Positions 24,400 through 34,906 of a stretch of DNA of 52,559 bases are shown here, piece by piece. Positions within the stretch are counted from its first letter, which is position 1. Every line of letters starts with the position of its first letter. Source of the DNA: an uncultured Clostridia bacterium (GTDB lineage: Bacteria; Bacillota; Clostridia; TANB77; CAG-508); assembly GCA_947624525.1 (NCBI GenBank), contig CANQKT010000003.1, positions 1-52,559 on the forward strand. Reading direction: 5' to 3'. The notes under the pieces are model-generated. The model worked only from the letters and a program-made list of their open reading frames with translations. It was not told the DNA's origin and made no database searches. A program made the position numbers and the translations under genes.

Positions 24400-25203
24400 A
24401 TGGAAAACAAGAATACTGCTTGGGCAAAAGTTGAAATTGCAAGAAATCCTAAAAGACCAACTAGTCTTGATTATATTAAATATATTTTTGATGATTTTAT
24501 GGAATTGCATGGTGATAGAATTTCAAAAGATGATAAAGCTATATGCTGTGGCTTAGCTAATATTGGCAGCCAGAATTTTACCGTAATAGCTCAACAAAAG
24601 GGAAGAACTACTAAAGAAAATATCGAAAGAAATTTTGGAATGCCAAATCCTGAGAGTTACAGAAAAGCTATAAGGTTTATGAAACAAGCTGATAAATTTA
24701 ATAGACCAGTAATTACATTTATAGATACAAAAGGTGCCTATCCCGGTCTTGAAGCAGAGGAAAAAGGTCAGGGGGAAGCAATTGCAGAATCTATGCTTAC
24801 AATGACAAAATTAACTGTACCTGTTATAGCCATCGTAATAGGAGAAGGCTCAAGTGGAGGGGCTCTAGCCATAGGTATAGGAAATAAAGTATATATGCTA
24901 GAGAATGCGATTTATTCTGTATTATCTCCAGAGGGCTTTGCAAGTATATTATGGAAAGATTCTACGAGAACTGAAGAAGCTGCAGAAAAGATGAAATTAA
25001 CCTCAGAAAATTTATTGACTTTTGGTGTTATTGATGAAATAATAAAAGAACCAAAGAAACAAGAATATACAGAAGAGTTCATAAAAAACGTAGCTTTAAA
25101 AATTAAAGATAGAATTGTAAAAGATATTGAAGACTTAAAGGTAAAGACAAAAAGTGAACTTGTAGAGGAAAGATATAACAAATTTAGAAAAATGGGATGT
25201 TAA
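24400..25203 (+). CDS. accA: Acetyl-CoA carboxylase, carboxyltransferase alpha subunit
   Basis: 267 residues, the compact Gram-positive form. The motifs RPTSLDYIKYIF, DTKGAYPGLEAEEKGQGEAI and GEGSSGGALAIGIG are conserved. With AccD it transfers the carboxyl group from biotin to acetyl-CoA. The RBS AAAAGGAGG lies in the last codons of accD. It is followed by 77 bp of AT-rich sequence before acpP. Confidence 0.97.
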   Translation: MENKNTAWAKVEIARNPKRPTSLDYIKYIFDDFMELHGDRISKDDKAICCGLANIGSQNFTVIAQQKGRTTKENIERNFGMPNPESYRKAIRFMKQADKFNRPVITFIDTKGAYPGLEAEEKGQGEAIAESMLTMTKLTVPVIAIVIGEGSSGGALAIGIGNKVYMLENAIYSVLSPEGFASILWKDSTRTEEAAEKMKLTSENLLTFGVIDEIIKEPKKQEYTEEFIKNVALKIKDRIVKDIEDLKVKTKSELVEERYNKFRKMGC

Positions 25204-25280
25204 AAATTATGAAGAAATTTTGATATAAATACAATATATCAGAATTTTCAACAAAATAAAAATAATAGGAGGAAAAAATA

Positions 25281-25520
25281 ATGAGTGAAAATGAAGTATT
25301 TGAAAAATTGAAAGGGATTATTGTAGAACAATTAGGAGTTGACGAGAATTTAGTAAAAATGGAGGCTACTTTCGTAGATGATTTATCAGCTGATTCTCTA
25401 GATATTGTAGAATTAGTTATGGAAATTGAGGAAAACTTTGACATTGAAGTTCCAGATGAAGATGCTGAAAAAATAGTTACAGTTGGAGATGTGGTAAATT
25501 ATATAGTTGATAAGCAATAA
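25281..25520 (+). CDS. acpP: Acyl carrier protein
   Basis: 79 residues, highly acidic. [16 protein letters not shown] carries the phosphopantetheine attachment Ser39. The RBS ATAGGAGGA is strong, as expected for an abundant protein. It is the last biosynthetic gene before the tetR gene. Confidence 0.97.
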   Translation: MSENEVFEKLKGIIVEQLGVDENLVKMEATFVDDLSADSLDIVELVMEIEENFDIEVPDEDAEKIVTVGDVVNYIVDKQ

Positions 25521-25542
25521 TATATGAAAGGATGATAATATT

Positions 25543-26110
25543 ATGAATAAGACGAAAAGAATGATTTTCAAAACAGCAATAAAGTTATTTGCAGAAAAAG
25601 GTTATGAAAATACGCGGAATAGAGGAAATAACAGCTGTTGCGGGATTTGCCAAAGGAGCATTATATTATCATTTTGAAACAAAAGAAGAATTATTTGATT
25701 TAATGATTGAAGAAGGAACAAAGTTATTAAATAATAGTATTGAATTAAAGTTCAGACACTGCAAAAATGCTTTGGATAAATTAAAAGCTATTCTAATGAT
25801 TGAAATAAAAACAATAATTAATTACGAAGATTTGATAACTGTTGTTATTAATAATACTTTAGGTGAAACATCAAGAACAAAAAAATGTCAGAAGGCTGTA
25901 AATAGTTATGTAGAGAAAATAGAAGATATTATTAATGAAGGAATAGAAGAAGGCATTTTTTATGAAAGAAATACAGAGGCTATAGCATATGGAATTTTTG
26001 GGGTGACATTTTCTAGTTTATTGTTCAGATTAAAACGTGATAGAAAGGTAACTGCTGAAGAAATTTATAATGGCTATGTGGACACTGTAGTGAGGGGAAT
26101 CACAAAATAA
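25543..26110 (+). CDS. TetR-family regulator, with a +1 shift at an in-frame CGG
   Basis: From ATG 25543 the first 24 codons give the start of a TetR helix-turn-helix (RMIFKTAIKLFAEKGYENT). At 25615 the codon is CGG; skipping its C continues as GIEEITAVAGFAKGALYYHF, exactly the spacing the family expects between the Thr and the Ile/Ala-Gly of the recognition helix. The total is 188 residues. Without the shift translation stops about 20 codons later. A TTG start at 25589 in the downstream frame would lack the first HTH helix. As the last gene of the fatty-acid cluster it probably represses it, perhaps at the palindrome 17192-17210. Confidence 0.82.
25615..25617 (+). other. Putative +1 frameshift site (CGG) in the tetR gene
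   Basis: Context AAT-ACG-C-GGA-ATA-GAG. Codon 25 in the zero frame is CGG. Reading GGA next restores the HTH. Because of the neighbouring C and G, removing another base here would also restore frame, so the exact skipped base is less certain than at the other four sites. Confidence 0.6.
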
Positions 26111-26151
26111 AAAGTATCGTAAAGTAATAAAAATGCATTATTTATAGAGTA

Positions 26152-26221
26152 GTAAAATTGAATAGTTATGTAAAATAGGAGTATATATATACTCCTATTT
26201 TACATAACTATTCAATTTTAC
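26152..26221. repeat. Perfect 70-bp palindrome without a loop
   Basis: Bases 26152-26186 and 26187-26221 are exact reverse complements, 35 bp each, with no spacer and the centre in TATATATA. Symmetry ends exactly at 26151/26222. It lies between tetR and ftsY and could act as a bidirectional terminator or form a cruciform. Long perfect palindromes are unstable in bacteria, so a fold-back assembly artefact or a recent insertion must be considered. The rest of the gap from 26111 to 26330 is featureless. Confidence 0.95.
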
Positions 26222-26330
26222 GGCTAATTACAAAAGTTTCAAACGAACACCTTTTTTTATATGCCCCTTGCATAAAAAAATATATTATAGTATAATTTTT
26301 ATATAAATCAATAAACATGGAGGACGTAAA

Positions 26331-27236
26331 ATGGGATTTTTTGAAAAATTAAAAAATGGTCTTAGTAAAACAAAAACATCAATAAATGAGAAAATCAATA
26401 ATGTGTTAAGTTCATTTAGAAAAGTAGACGAAGACTTACTAGAAGAACTAGAAGAAGCATTAATAATGTCAGATGTAGGAATGGAAACATCTGAAAAAAT
26501 TATTTCAGAATTAAGGGACAAAATAAAAAAAGAAAAAATAGAAGATGTTGAAGAAGTAAAAAAATCTTTAAGGGAAATTATAAAAAACATATTAGATTCA
26601 GTAGATTCATCATTACATTTGGAAACAACACCTTCAATTATTTTGGTAGTTGGAGTTAATGGAGTAGGAAAAACAACATCAATTGGGAAGATAGCGAATA
26701 GATTAAAAAATGATGGTAAAAAAGTTGTTATTGCAGCAGCAGATACATTTAGAGCAGCCGCAGTTGAGCAATTAGAAATATGGGCTAATAGGGCAGGATG
26801 CGAGATTGTAAAAAGGAAGGAAGGTTCTGACCCTGCATCTGTTGTGTATGATGCTATAAAAATAACTAAAGAAAGAAATGCGGATGTTTTAATTTGTGAT
26901 ACAGCAGGAAGGTTACATAATAAAAAGTATTTGATGGATGAGTTGATAAAAATAAAGAAAATTGTTGATAGAGAATTACCAGAAAGTTCGCAAGAGGTAT
27001 TGTTGGTGCTTGATGCAACAACTGGTCAAAATGCTATTATGCAGGTAAAAGCTTTCAAAGAAACTGTTGATATAAATGGTTTGATACTTACAAAATTGGA
27101 TGGAACTGCCAAAGGTGGAGCTGTTATTGGAATAGTTTCTGAAAATAATATGCCAATAAAGTTTGTGGGTGTTGGTGAACAGATAGATGATATGGAAAAA
27201 TTTGATAGTAATGATTTCGTTAGTGCACTAATATAA
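26331..27236 (+). CDS. ftsY: Signal recognition particle receptor FtsY
   Basis: 301 residues, the short Gram-positive form without a long acidic A domain. After an N-domain four-helix bundle (1 to about 85), the G domain shows GVNGVGKTTSIGKIANRL (about 106), DTFRAAAVEQLE, DTAGRLHNK, TKLDGTAKGGAVIGI and GVGEQIDDM. It docks SRP-bound ribosomes at the membrane. The RBS GGAGG precedes the ATG. ffh is not in the window. Confidence 0.97.
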   Translation: MGFFEKLKNGLSKTKTSINEKINNVLSSFRKVDEDLLEELEEALIMSDVGMETSEKIISELRDKIKKEKIEDVEEVKKSLREIIKNILDSVDSSLHLETTPSIILVVGVNGVGKTTSIGKIANRLKNDGKKVVIAAADTFRAAAVEQLEIWANRAGCEIVKRKEGSDPASVVYDAIKITKERNADVLICDTAGRLHNKKYLMDELIKIKKIVDRELPESSQEVLLVLDATTGQNAIMQVKAFKETVDINGLILTKLDGTAKGGAVIGIVSENNMPIKFVGVGEQIDDMEKFDSNDFVSALI

Positions 27237-27337
27237 GTTTTTGAACTTTGGGGAGATTTTATAAAATTAAGAATGATGAAGTTCTTTTAAAATTTCCTTA
27301 AAAGTTTAGTAAGATAAGAAAGGTTAATGGATATAAA

Positions 27338-30118
27338 ATGAAAAAAAATAAGAAAAGAATATTTATAGTAGCACTTTTCTTAATAGTAGTTACAATAGGA
27401 GTAATTGTAATGTTTAGGGGTGCGTATTTAGAAAAATTAGAAATAGGTGAACAATATATTTCAGTATATTGGAAAAATTTTCAATATAAAACTATATCAC
27501 TAATAGTAACATTTATATTTATTTTCTTGGCAATTTATAGTACCAATAAGAGAATTTCTTCGGGATTAAAAGAGTTTTTCGAAGACGAGAAAAGAACAAT
27601 GCCTAAATTACCAAATAAATCAATTTCTTTGATAATAGCTACATTGGTGAGTTTAGCTACATCTGGCTTAACATTGAATAAACTAGTATTATTTTTAAAT
27701 AGTACGTCATTTGAAATTGAAGATAAGATTTTTCATCATGATATAGGTTATTATTTATTTCAAAAGCCATTTTTGGAATATATCTTATGGTTTAGTATAA
27801 TTACAGTAGTTGCAACAACTATATATGCAGGTATTTATTACATAATAGCACTTAACACACAATTTGATGGGGTTAGAAGTGAAACTCTAAAAAATAGCAA
27901 AATAATAAAACAGCTGTTAAATAATGTAAAATTATTATCTATATTGATAGCCATATTAACTTTCTTTAAAACCCAAGACTTAAGTAGTAGTAAGTTCTTA
28001 ACTATAGGTGATCAAAATACATATTCTCTTTATGGAGCTGGACTTGCAGATGTAAGTATAAAATTATGGGGGTATAGAATTTTATCAATAATAATAATAA
28101 TATCTGTATTTTTGGCAGTTTCAGCGTATAACAAGAAAAAAACTAAAAAAGTTATCGGTTCAATATTAACTGTTCCTGTGTATTTATGTTTGTTAGTAGT
28201 TACATTGGTAGGTTATGATGCAATTTTTATTAATTCAAACGAATTGGACAAACAGAAGAATTATATAAGTTATAATATTGAAAGTACTCGTAATAGTTAT
28301 AATATTGATATTGATGAAAAGCTAATAGAAAATGAGGGAACTCTAGATGACAAAGATATGGAAAAAAGCGCCCAATTATTAAGCGATATATCAATTACTA
28401 ATAAAGATTTAGTATTACAAACTTTAAATGGAACTTTGACAAATAAAGGTTACTATAAATATAGTTCAAGTCAAATAGGTCAATATGATATAAATGGAGA
28501 AAAAAAAGTAGTATATTTAACACCAAGAGAAATAGGCACTAAAGAGAATTCATACATTAATTCTACATATGAATATACACATGGATATGGTGCAATTGCT
28601 ACACTAGCAACATCTACAAATGCAGATGGAAGCTTAGAAAATTATCAAAAAAGTTTCATTGAAAATGATATTGAAATTACTCAACCAAGAATATATTTTG
28701 GAATGCAGACAAATGATACAATTGTTACAAATGCAGGAACAAAGCAGGAATTTGATTATCCAAGTTCAGACAAATCAAATGAAACAAATAAATATGATGG
28801 AAAAGCTGGACTAAAATTAGGATTTTTTGATAGAATGGTTTTAGCAGTATCACAAGGAGATACAAAACTTGTATTTTCGTCAAATGTACAATCAGATAGC
28901 AAAATATTGATAAATAGAAATATAATAAAAAGAGCGCAAACTGTAATGCCATATTTAAAATACGATGATAATGCATATCTTGTTGTAACTGATGAAGGAA
29001 AATTAGTATGGGTATTAGATGCATATACAACATCAAATTGTTATCCATATGCGCAAAAGACAACAATAAATGGTAAAGAAATAAATTATATTCGTAATTC
29101 CGTAAAAGTATTAATAGATGCTTATGATGGAACTACAAAGTTCTATATTACTGATAGAACAGATCCTATAATAATGGCGTATAGAAAAGCTTATCCAGAC
29201 TTATTTGTAGATTTAGATGAACAAATACCGCAAGATATTAGTAAACATTTTTTGTATCCAGAATATTTGTATAATATTCAAGCAAATATTTTGAAAAGAT
29301 ATCATAATGTACAGTCAGATGTTCTATATAGAACAGATGATGTATGGGATGTATCAACATATAGCCTAGCAGGTTCAGCAAATAATTCAGTCTCACAAAT
29401 TCAAAGTTATTATACAATGGTAAAAACAGTGGATAATAATGAGAACACATTAGGTTTAGTATTACCATACACAATAAGTGGGAAACAAAATATTACTGCG
29501 TATTTAGTTGGAACATATGAAAATGGAACTCCTAACTTGAAACTATATGATTTTCCTGATGATAGTAATGTGTTAGGACTATTACAGTTAGATACCCAAA
29601 TAGAACAAAATGAAGAAATATATAAACAAATTTCTAGTCTTAATGTATCTGGAACTAAATTAACTAAAAATATTGTAGTAGTTCCAATTGATAATAAATT
29701 ATTATATGTAGAAGCAATTTATCAACAATATATAAATGAGGAAGATGCATTACCTACCCTTAAGAAGGTTGTAGTAGCATCTGGTAATAAAGTTGCTATA
29801 GGAGATAATGTAAAATCTGCACTTACAAATTTAGTTTCTCAAAATGCTATAGGTATTGAAATACAAGATACGGATGATGTAGATGGGTTAATTGAGCTTA
29901 TTATTAAGGCTAATAAGAATCTGGAACAATCTACAGCGACAGGAGATTGGGAAATTGTTGGTAAGGATATGGATAGACTACAAAATCTTATTGATCAGTT
30001 AGAAAAGGTATATACAGAGGAACAAAATAAGAAAAACAAGGAAGATAATCAAGTAAATGATGGTGACAATAATGGCAAGGATGATGAGAACAGTCAAGAA
30101 TTAGATAGAAATTTATAG
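27338..30118 (+). CDS. UPF0182 family large membrane protein
   Basis: 926 residues. The N-terminal third has about seven transmembrane segments (near 8-28, 50-68, 86-106, 140-166, 200-216, 245-265 and 277-300), followed by a large extracytoplasmic domain with motifs typical of COG1615 proteins: KPFLEYILW, DVSIKLWGYRIL, LTPREI, RLVF-type (KLVFSSNV), NRNIIKRAQTVMPYLKYD, WVLDAYTTSNCYPYAQ and RYHNVQSDVLYR. The C-terminus is a charged, disordered tail (DNQVNDGDNNGKDDENSQE-like). Function unknown. Confidence 0.93.
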   Translation: MKKNKKRIFIVALFLIVVTIGVIVMFRGAYLEKLEIGEQYISVYWKNFQYKTISLIVTFIFIFLAIYSTNKRISSGLKEFFEDEKRTMPKLPNKSISLIIATLVSLATSGLTLNKLVLFLNSTSFEIEDKIFHHDIGYYLFQKPFLEYILWFSIITVVATTIYAGIYYIIALNTQFDGVRSETLKNSKIIKQLLNNVKLLSILIAILTFFKTQDLSSSKFLTIGDQNTYSLYGAGLADVSIKLWGYRILSIIIIISVFLAVSAYNKKKTKKVIGSILTVPVYLCLLVVTLVGYDAIFINSNELDKQKNYISYNIESTRNSYNIDIDEKLIENEGTLDDKDMEKSAQLLSDISITNKDLVLQTLNGTLTNKGYYKYSSSQIGQYDINGEKKVVYLTPREIGTKENSYINSTYEYTHGYGAIATLATSTNADGSLENYQKSFIENDIEITQPRIYFGMQTNDTIVTNAGTKQEFDYPSSDKSNETNKYDGKAGLKLGFFDRMVLAVSQGDTKLVFSSNVQSDSKILINRNIIKRAQTVMPYLKYDDNAYLVVTDEGKLVWVLDAYTTSNCYPYAQKTTINGKEINYIRNSVKVLIDAYDGTTKFYITDRTDPIIMAYRKAYPDLFVDLDEQIPQDISKHFLYPEYLYNIQANILKRYHNVQSDVLYRTDDVWDVSTYSLAGSANNSVSQIQSYYTMVKTVDNNENTLGLVLPYTISGKQNITAYLVGTYENGTPNLKLYDFPDDSNVLGLLQLDTQIEQNEEIYKQISSLNVSGTKLTKNIVVVPIDNKLLYVEAIYQQYINEEDALPTLKKVVVASGNKVAIGDNVKSALTNLVSQNAIGIEIQDTDDVDGLIELIIKANKNLEQSTATGDWEIVGKDMDRLQNLIDQLEKVYTEEQNKKNKEDNQVNDGDNNGKDDENSQELDRNL

Positions 30119-30216
30119 ATAAATAGTGAGATATTTAATATATACATATAGAAACCTATAAAATTTAAATATTTAAAGCTAAAGATAAATTAAGACACTT
30201 AAAAGAGGAGGAAAAC

Positions 30217-30822
30217 ATGAATTTACCAAATAAACTAACAATATTTAGAATAATATTAGTGCCAATAATGGTAATAATACCATTTTTAGGATTAGATACA
30301 ATGTATTCAAATTCAGTAATACCATTAACATGGATAATTGTAGATGTGATTTTTGTAATTGCTTCTGTAACAGATAAATTGGATGGATATATAGCTCGTT
30401 CACGAAATCAAGTTACTACTTTTGGAAAGTTTTTAGACCCAATTGCCGATAAAATTCTAGTATTATCTGCAATGATTTTACTTGTAGAATCTGGTAGGTT
30501 ACCTGCTTGGATTCCAATTATAGTGATATTTAGGGAATTCATAGTTTCGGGTTATAGATTAGTTGTAGTCGAAAACGATGGAGAAGTAATAGCCGCATCA
30601 ATTTGGGGAAAATTGAAAACGGTTACTCAAATGTTTGCATTAGTCTTGGCATTAGTAGATATGAATGCCTATGGTGCATTCATTAAAGCAGATTTAAGTG
30701 GTTTTACATTAATTCTTAATGTTGCTTCCACAATTTTGATGACAATATCTGTTGTGGCAACCATATTTTCAGGATTTGATTATGTAAAAAATGGTAAGGA
30801 TTTATTATTAAAGAATAGATAA
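30217..30822 (+). CDS. pgsA: CDP-diacylglycerol--glycerol-3-phosphate 3-phosphatidyltransferase
   Basis: 201 residues, a polytopic CDP-alcohol phosphatidyltransferase. D53, D56-G57, A60-R61, G70, D74 and D78 give the full DxxDGxxAR(8x)GxxxDxxxD signature. It starts with MNLPNKLTIFRI, the typical PgsA N-terminus. It makes phosphatidylglycerol phosphate in the membrane. The RBS AGAGGAGG is close to the ATG, and a strong terminator follows at 30830. Confidence 0.95.
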   Translation: MNLPNKLTIFRIILVPIMVIIPFLGLDTMYSNSVIPLTWIIVDVIFVIASVTDKLDGYIARSRNQVTTFGKFLDPIADKILVLSAMILLVESGRLPAWIPIIVIFREFIVSGYRLVVVENDGEVIAASIWGKLKTVTQMFALVLALVDMNAYGAFIKADLSGFTLILNVASTILMTISVVATIFSGFDYVKNGKDLLLKNR

Positions 30823-30829
30823 AATTTAG

Positions 30830-30860
30830 GCAAGTAATTAGTTGATAATTACTTGCTTTT
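30830..30860 (+). terminator. Terminator after pgsA
   Basis: GCAAGTAATTA (30830-30840) pairs perfectly with TAATTACTTGC (30846-30856) over a 5-nt loop, followed by TTTTAT. Confidence 0.9.
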
Positions 30861-30907
30861 ATGATAATATACACTTGAACAATTTGATAAAGGAGAAAAA
30901 AATACGT

Positions 30908-32939
<2,032 letters not shown>

Positions 32940-32974
32940 GGACGCGTTCCCTGTTGAGCAGAAAGGAATAAGAA

Positions 32975-33217
32975 ATGGATGGAAATTATACATTTAAGCA
33001 ATTTGACAAGAATTTAGATGATGGATATCAAATATATTTTACATATGTAAGAAATAGATATCTATTATTTAAAACGGCAGAAAATTGCTATACTCAAAAA
33101 TTATTGGAAGCTGATGAAAAAAATCCACAACCAAGGCATGCCATAATAACCCATAAAAGGGTGAAAGAGATGTTTCCTTTTATGGAGAATATAGAGTATA
33201 AGGTAAGAAATGATTAA
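32975..33217 (+). CDS. Small hypothetical protein downstream of ligA
   Basis: 80 residues, MDGNYTFKQFDKNLDDGYQI at the start, rich in aromatic and charged residues, no membrane segment. It has an RBS (GAAAGGAAT) and lies 35 bp after ligA, so it is probably co-transcribed. I do not recognise the family. The gap before it contains a small GGGA/TCCC hairpin (32940-32953). Confidence 0.7.
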   Translation: MDGNYTFKQFDKNLDDGYQIYFTYVRNRYLLFKTAENCYTQKLLEADEKNPQPRHAIITHKRVKEMFPFMENIEYKVRND

Positions 33218-33260
33218 AGCATATAATCATATAAAATAAATACAAGGCGGGAATTAGTAA

Positions 33261-34199
33261 ATGATTTATAATATTGAAATCTATTTTATGTTATTTATAA
33301 TTTATTCTGTATTAGGATGGATAATGGAATGCATACTGAATATAATACAAAAACATAAATTTGTAAACAGAGGTTTTTTAATTGGTCCATATTGTCCAAT
33401 TTATGGTTTTGGAGTGGTAATCGTTTCATTACTATTGACTAGGGCTTCTAAACATATAATTATATTATTTTTATTATCATCAGTAATATGTGGTACATTA
33501 GAGTATTTAACAAGCTATTTCATGGAAAAGATATTTAAAGCTAGATGGTGGGATTATAGCAATAAGAAATTCAATATTAATGGAAGGATATGTTTAGAAA
33601 CTTTAATTCCATTTGGATTAATTAGTGTATTTGTAATATGTGTTTTAAACCCATGGATATTAGACAAGTTATATATTATACCAAAAAATATATTAACTTA
33701 TGTAATCATCGGCTTTATTATAATTTTTATAGTTGATAACTTGGTATCTTTTAATATTATTTTAAAGTTTAAGAATTTAAATAAAAAGGAAAAAGATAAT
33801 ACTGAAGAAATAACCGAAAAAGTAAAAGAGACTGCAGAAGCAGCTATTAAAAGACTAAATACAGAAAGAGAAGAATTAATTAATAAGATAAAGATTAGCA
33901 GACTGAGATTAGTAAAAAATGTAAGATATACTAGAAAGAAATATCAAGACAAAATTAAAAACCAACAAATTACTCTTATTGGTACATTTAAAGTTCGTAT
34001 TCAAACGATTGATGAAAAAATAAGGGGATATGCAAAAGATTTATCAGATAAAATCTCAAGTATTAGGGAAAATCAGTTGAAATTGAGAAAAGAAATCAAA
34101 GAAAAGTTCATGAAGGAGTCTAAGTTAAATAAAAGGCTTATTAGTGCTTTCCCAAATGTGGAACAAAGGGAATATACTAGAAAGAAAAAATCAAAATAA
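33261..34199 (+). CDS. CmpB-type putative ABC transporter permease-like membrane protein
   Basis: 312 residues. The N-terminal half has about five hydrophobic segments and the family landmarks YSVLGWIMECI, NRGFLIGPYCPIYGFG and WWDYSNKKFNINGRICL. The C-terminal half is a long, basic, Lys-rich coiled coil (about 180-312) inside the cell. The family is annotated as a putative ABC permease, but no ATPase is nearby. Actual function unknown. Confidence 0.82.
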   Translation: MIYNIEIYFMLFIIYSVLGWIMECILNIIQKHKFVNRGFLIGPYCPIYGFGVVIVSLLLTRASKHIIILFLLSSVICGTLEYLTSYFMEKIFKARWWDYSNKKFNINGRICLETLIPFGLISVFVICVLNPWILDKLYIIPKNILTYVIIGFIIIFIVDNLVSFNIILKFKNLNKKEKDNTEEITEKVKETAEAAIKRLNTEREELINKIKISRLRLVKNVRYTRKKYQDKIKNQQITLIGTFKVRIQTIDEKIRGYAKDLSDKISSIRENQLKLRKEIKEKFMKESKLNKRLISAFPNVEQREYTRKKKSK

Positions 34200-34257
34200 T
34201 GAGCAGTTACTGTTTAATATTTATGCAAAAAACAATTCATGAAGAAAGGTAAATATA

Positions 34258-34791
34258 ATGATGGATATAGAGGAATTAAAGAAAAATTCGCAAGATAAGC
34301 AATTGTTTAATAGTGCTATAAAAGAGTCTGGGTTGTACTTGGAATGGGCATGTCCTGAATTACAGGATGATAAAGAACTTGTGCTAGAAGCGGTAAAACA
34401 AAACCCCGGAGCATTGGAGTTCGCAAGTGATAGATTAAAGGATGATAAAGAAGTTTTAAATGAAGCTGTAAAGACTGTTGGTTGGGTAATGTGTTATGCA
34501 AGTGATAATTTAAGAGCTGATAAAGATGTTGTTTTACAAGCAGTCAAGAATGATGGTCAAGCTTTATATTATGCTTCAAAGGAATTGAGAGATGATAAAC
34601 AAGTTGTGTTGGAAGCAGTTAAGAATAAGGGAATTATAGTTAAGTATGCTAGTAATAGTGCTAGGGCTGATGTAGACATTGCTGTTGCTGCATTAACGCA
34701 AAATCCTAAAAATATGTCATATGTGAAAGGATGTTTAATGCCAGAAGTTTTGGAGAACGAAGAAGTTCGAAAGGTATTAGAGGAGTCATAG
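34258..34791 (+). CDS. DUF4116 repeat protein
   Basis: 177 residues built from four tandem repeats of about 25 residues of the form D-K-E/D-x-V-L-x-A-V-K-x-x-x-x-A-L-x-Y-A-S-x-x-L-R/K-D-D, at about 36-60, 61-84, 85-109 and 110-134. This is the DUF4116 pattern, a helical repeat of unknown function also seen in Legionella and protist proteins. It starts at ATG 34258 behind GAAAGG. Stands alone before a terminator. Confidence 0.85.
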   Translation: MMDIEELKKNSQDKQLFNSAIKESGLYLEWACPELQDDKELVLEAVKQNPGALEFASDRLKDDKEVLNEAVKTVGWVMCYASDNLRADKDVVLQAVKNDGQALYYASKELRDDKQVVLEAVKNKGIIVKYASNSARADVDIAVAALTQNPKNMSYVKGCLMPEVLENEEVRKVLEES

Positions 34792-34862
34792 GCGATTTTC
34801 GTCGAACCACTTTGAAAGCCTTGAATAAATGGAATAAAAAGCTCAGTGCAATAAAATTAAGT

Positions 34863-34902
34863 GAACCCCAAAAGTTATAGAAACAATATGCTTTTAGGGT
34901 TC
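34863..34902. terminator. Terminator between convergent DUF4116 and rqcH genes
   Basis: GAACCCCAAAAG (34863-34874) pairs with CTTTTAGGGTTC (34891-34902) with one mismatch over a 16-nt loop. It is placed to stop both convergent genes. Confidence 0.75.
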
Positions 34903-34906
34903 AATA

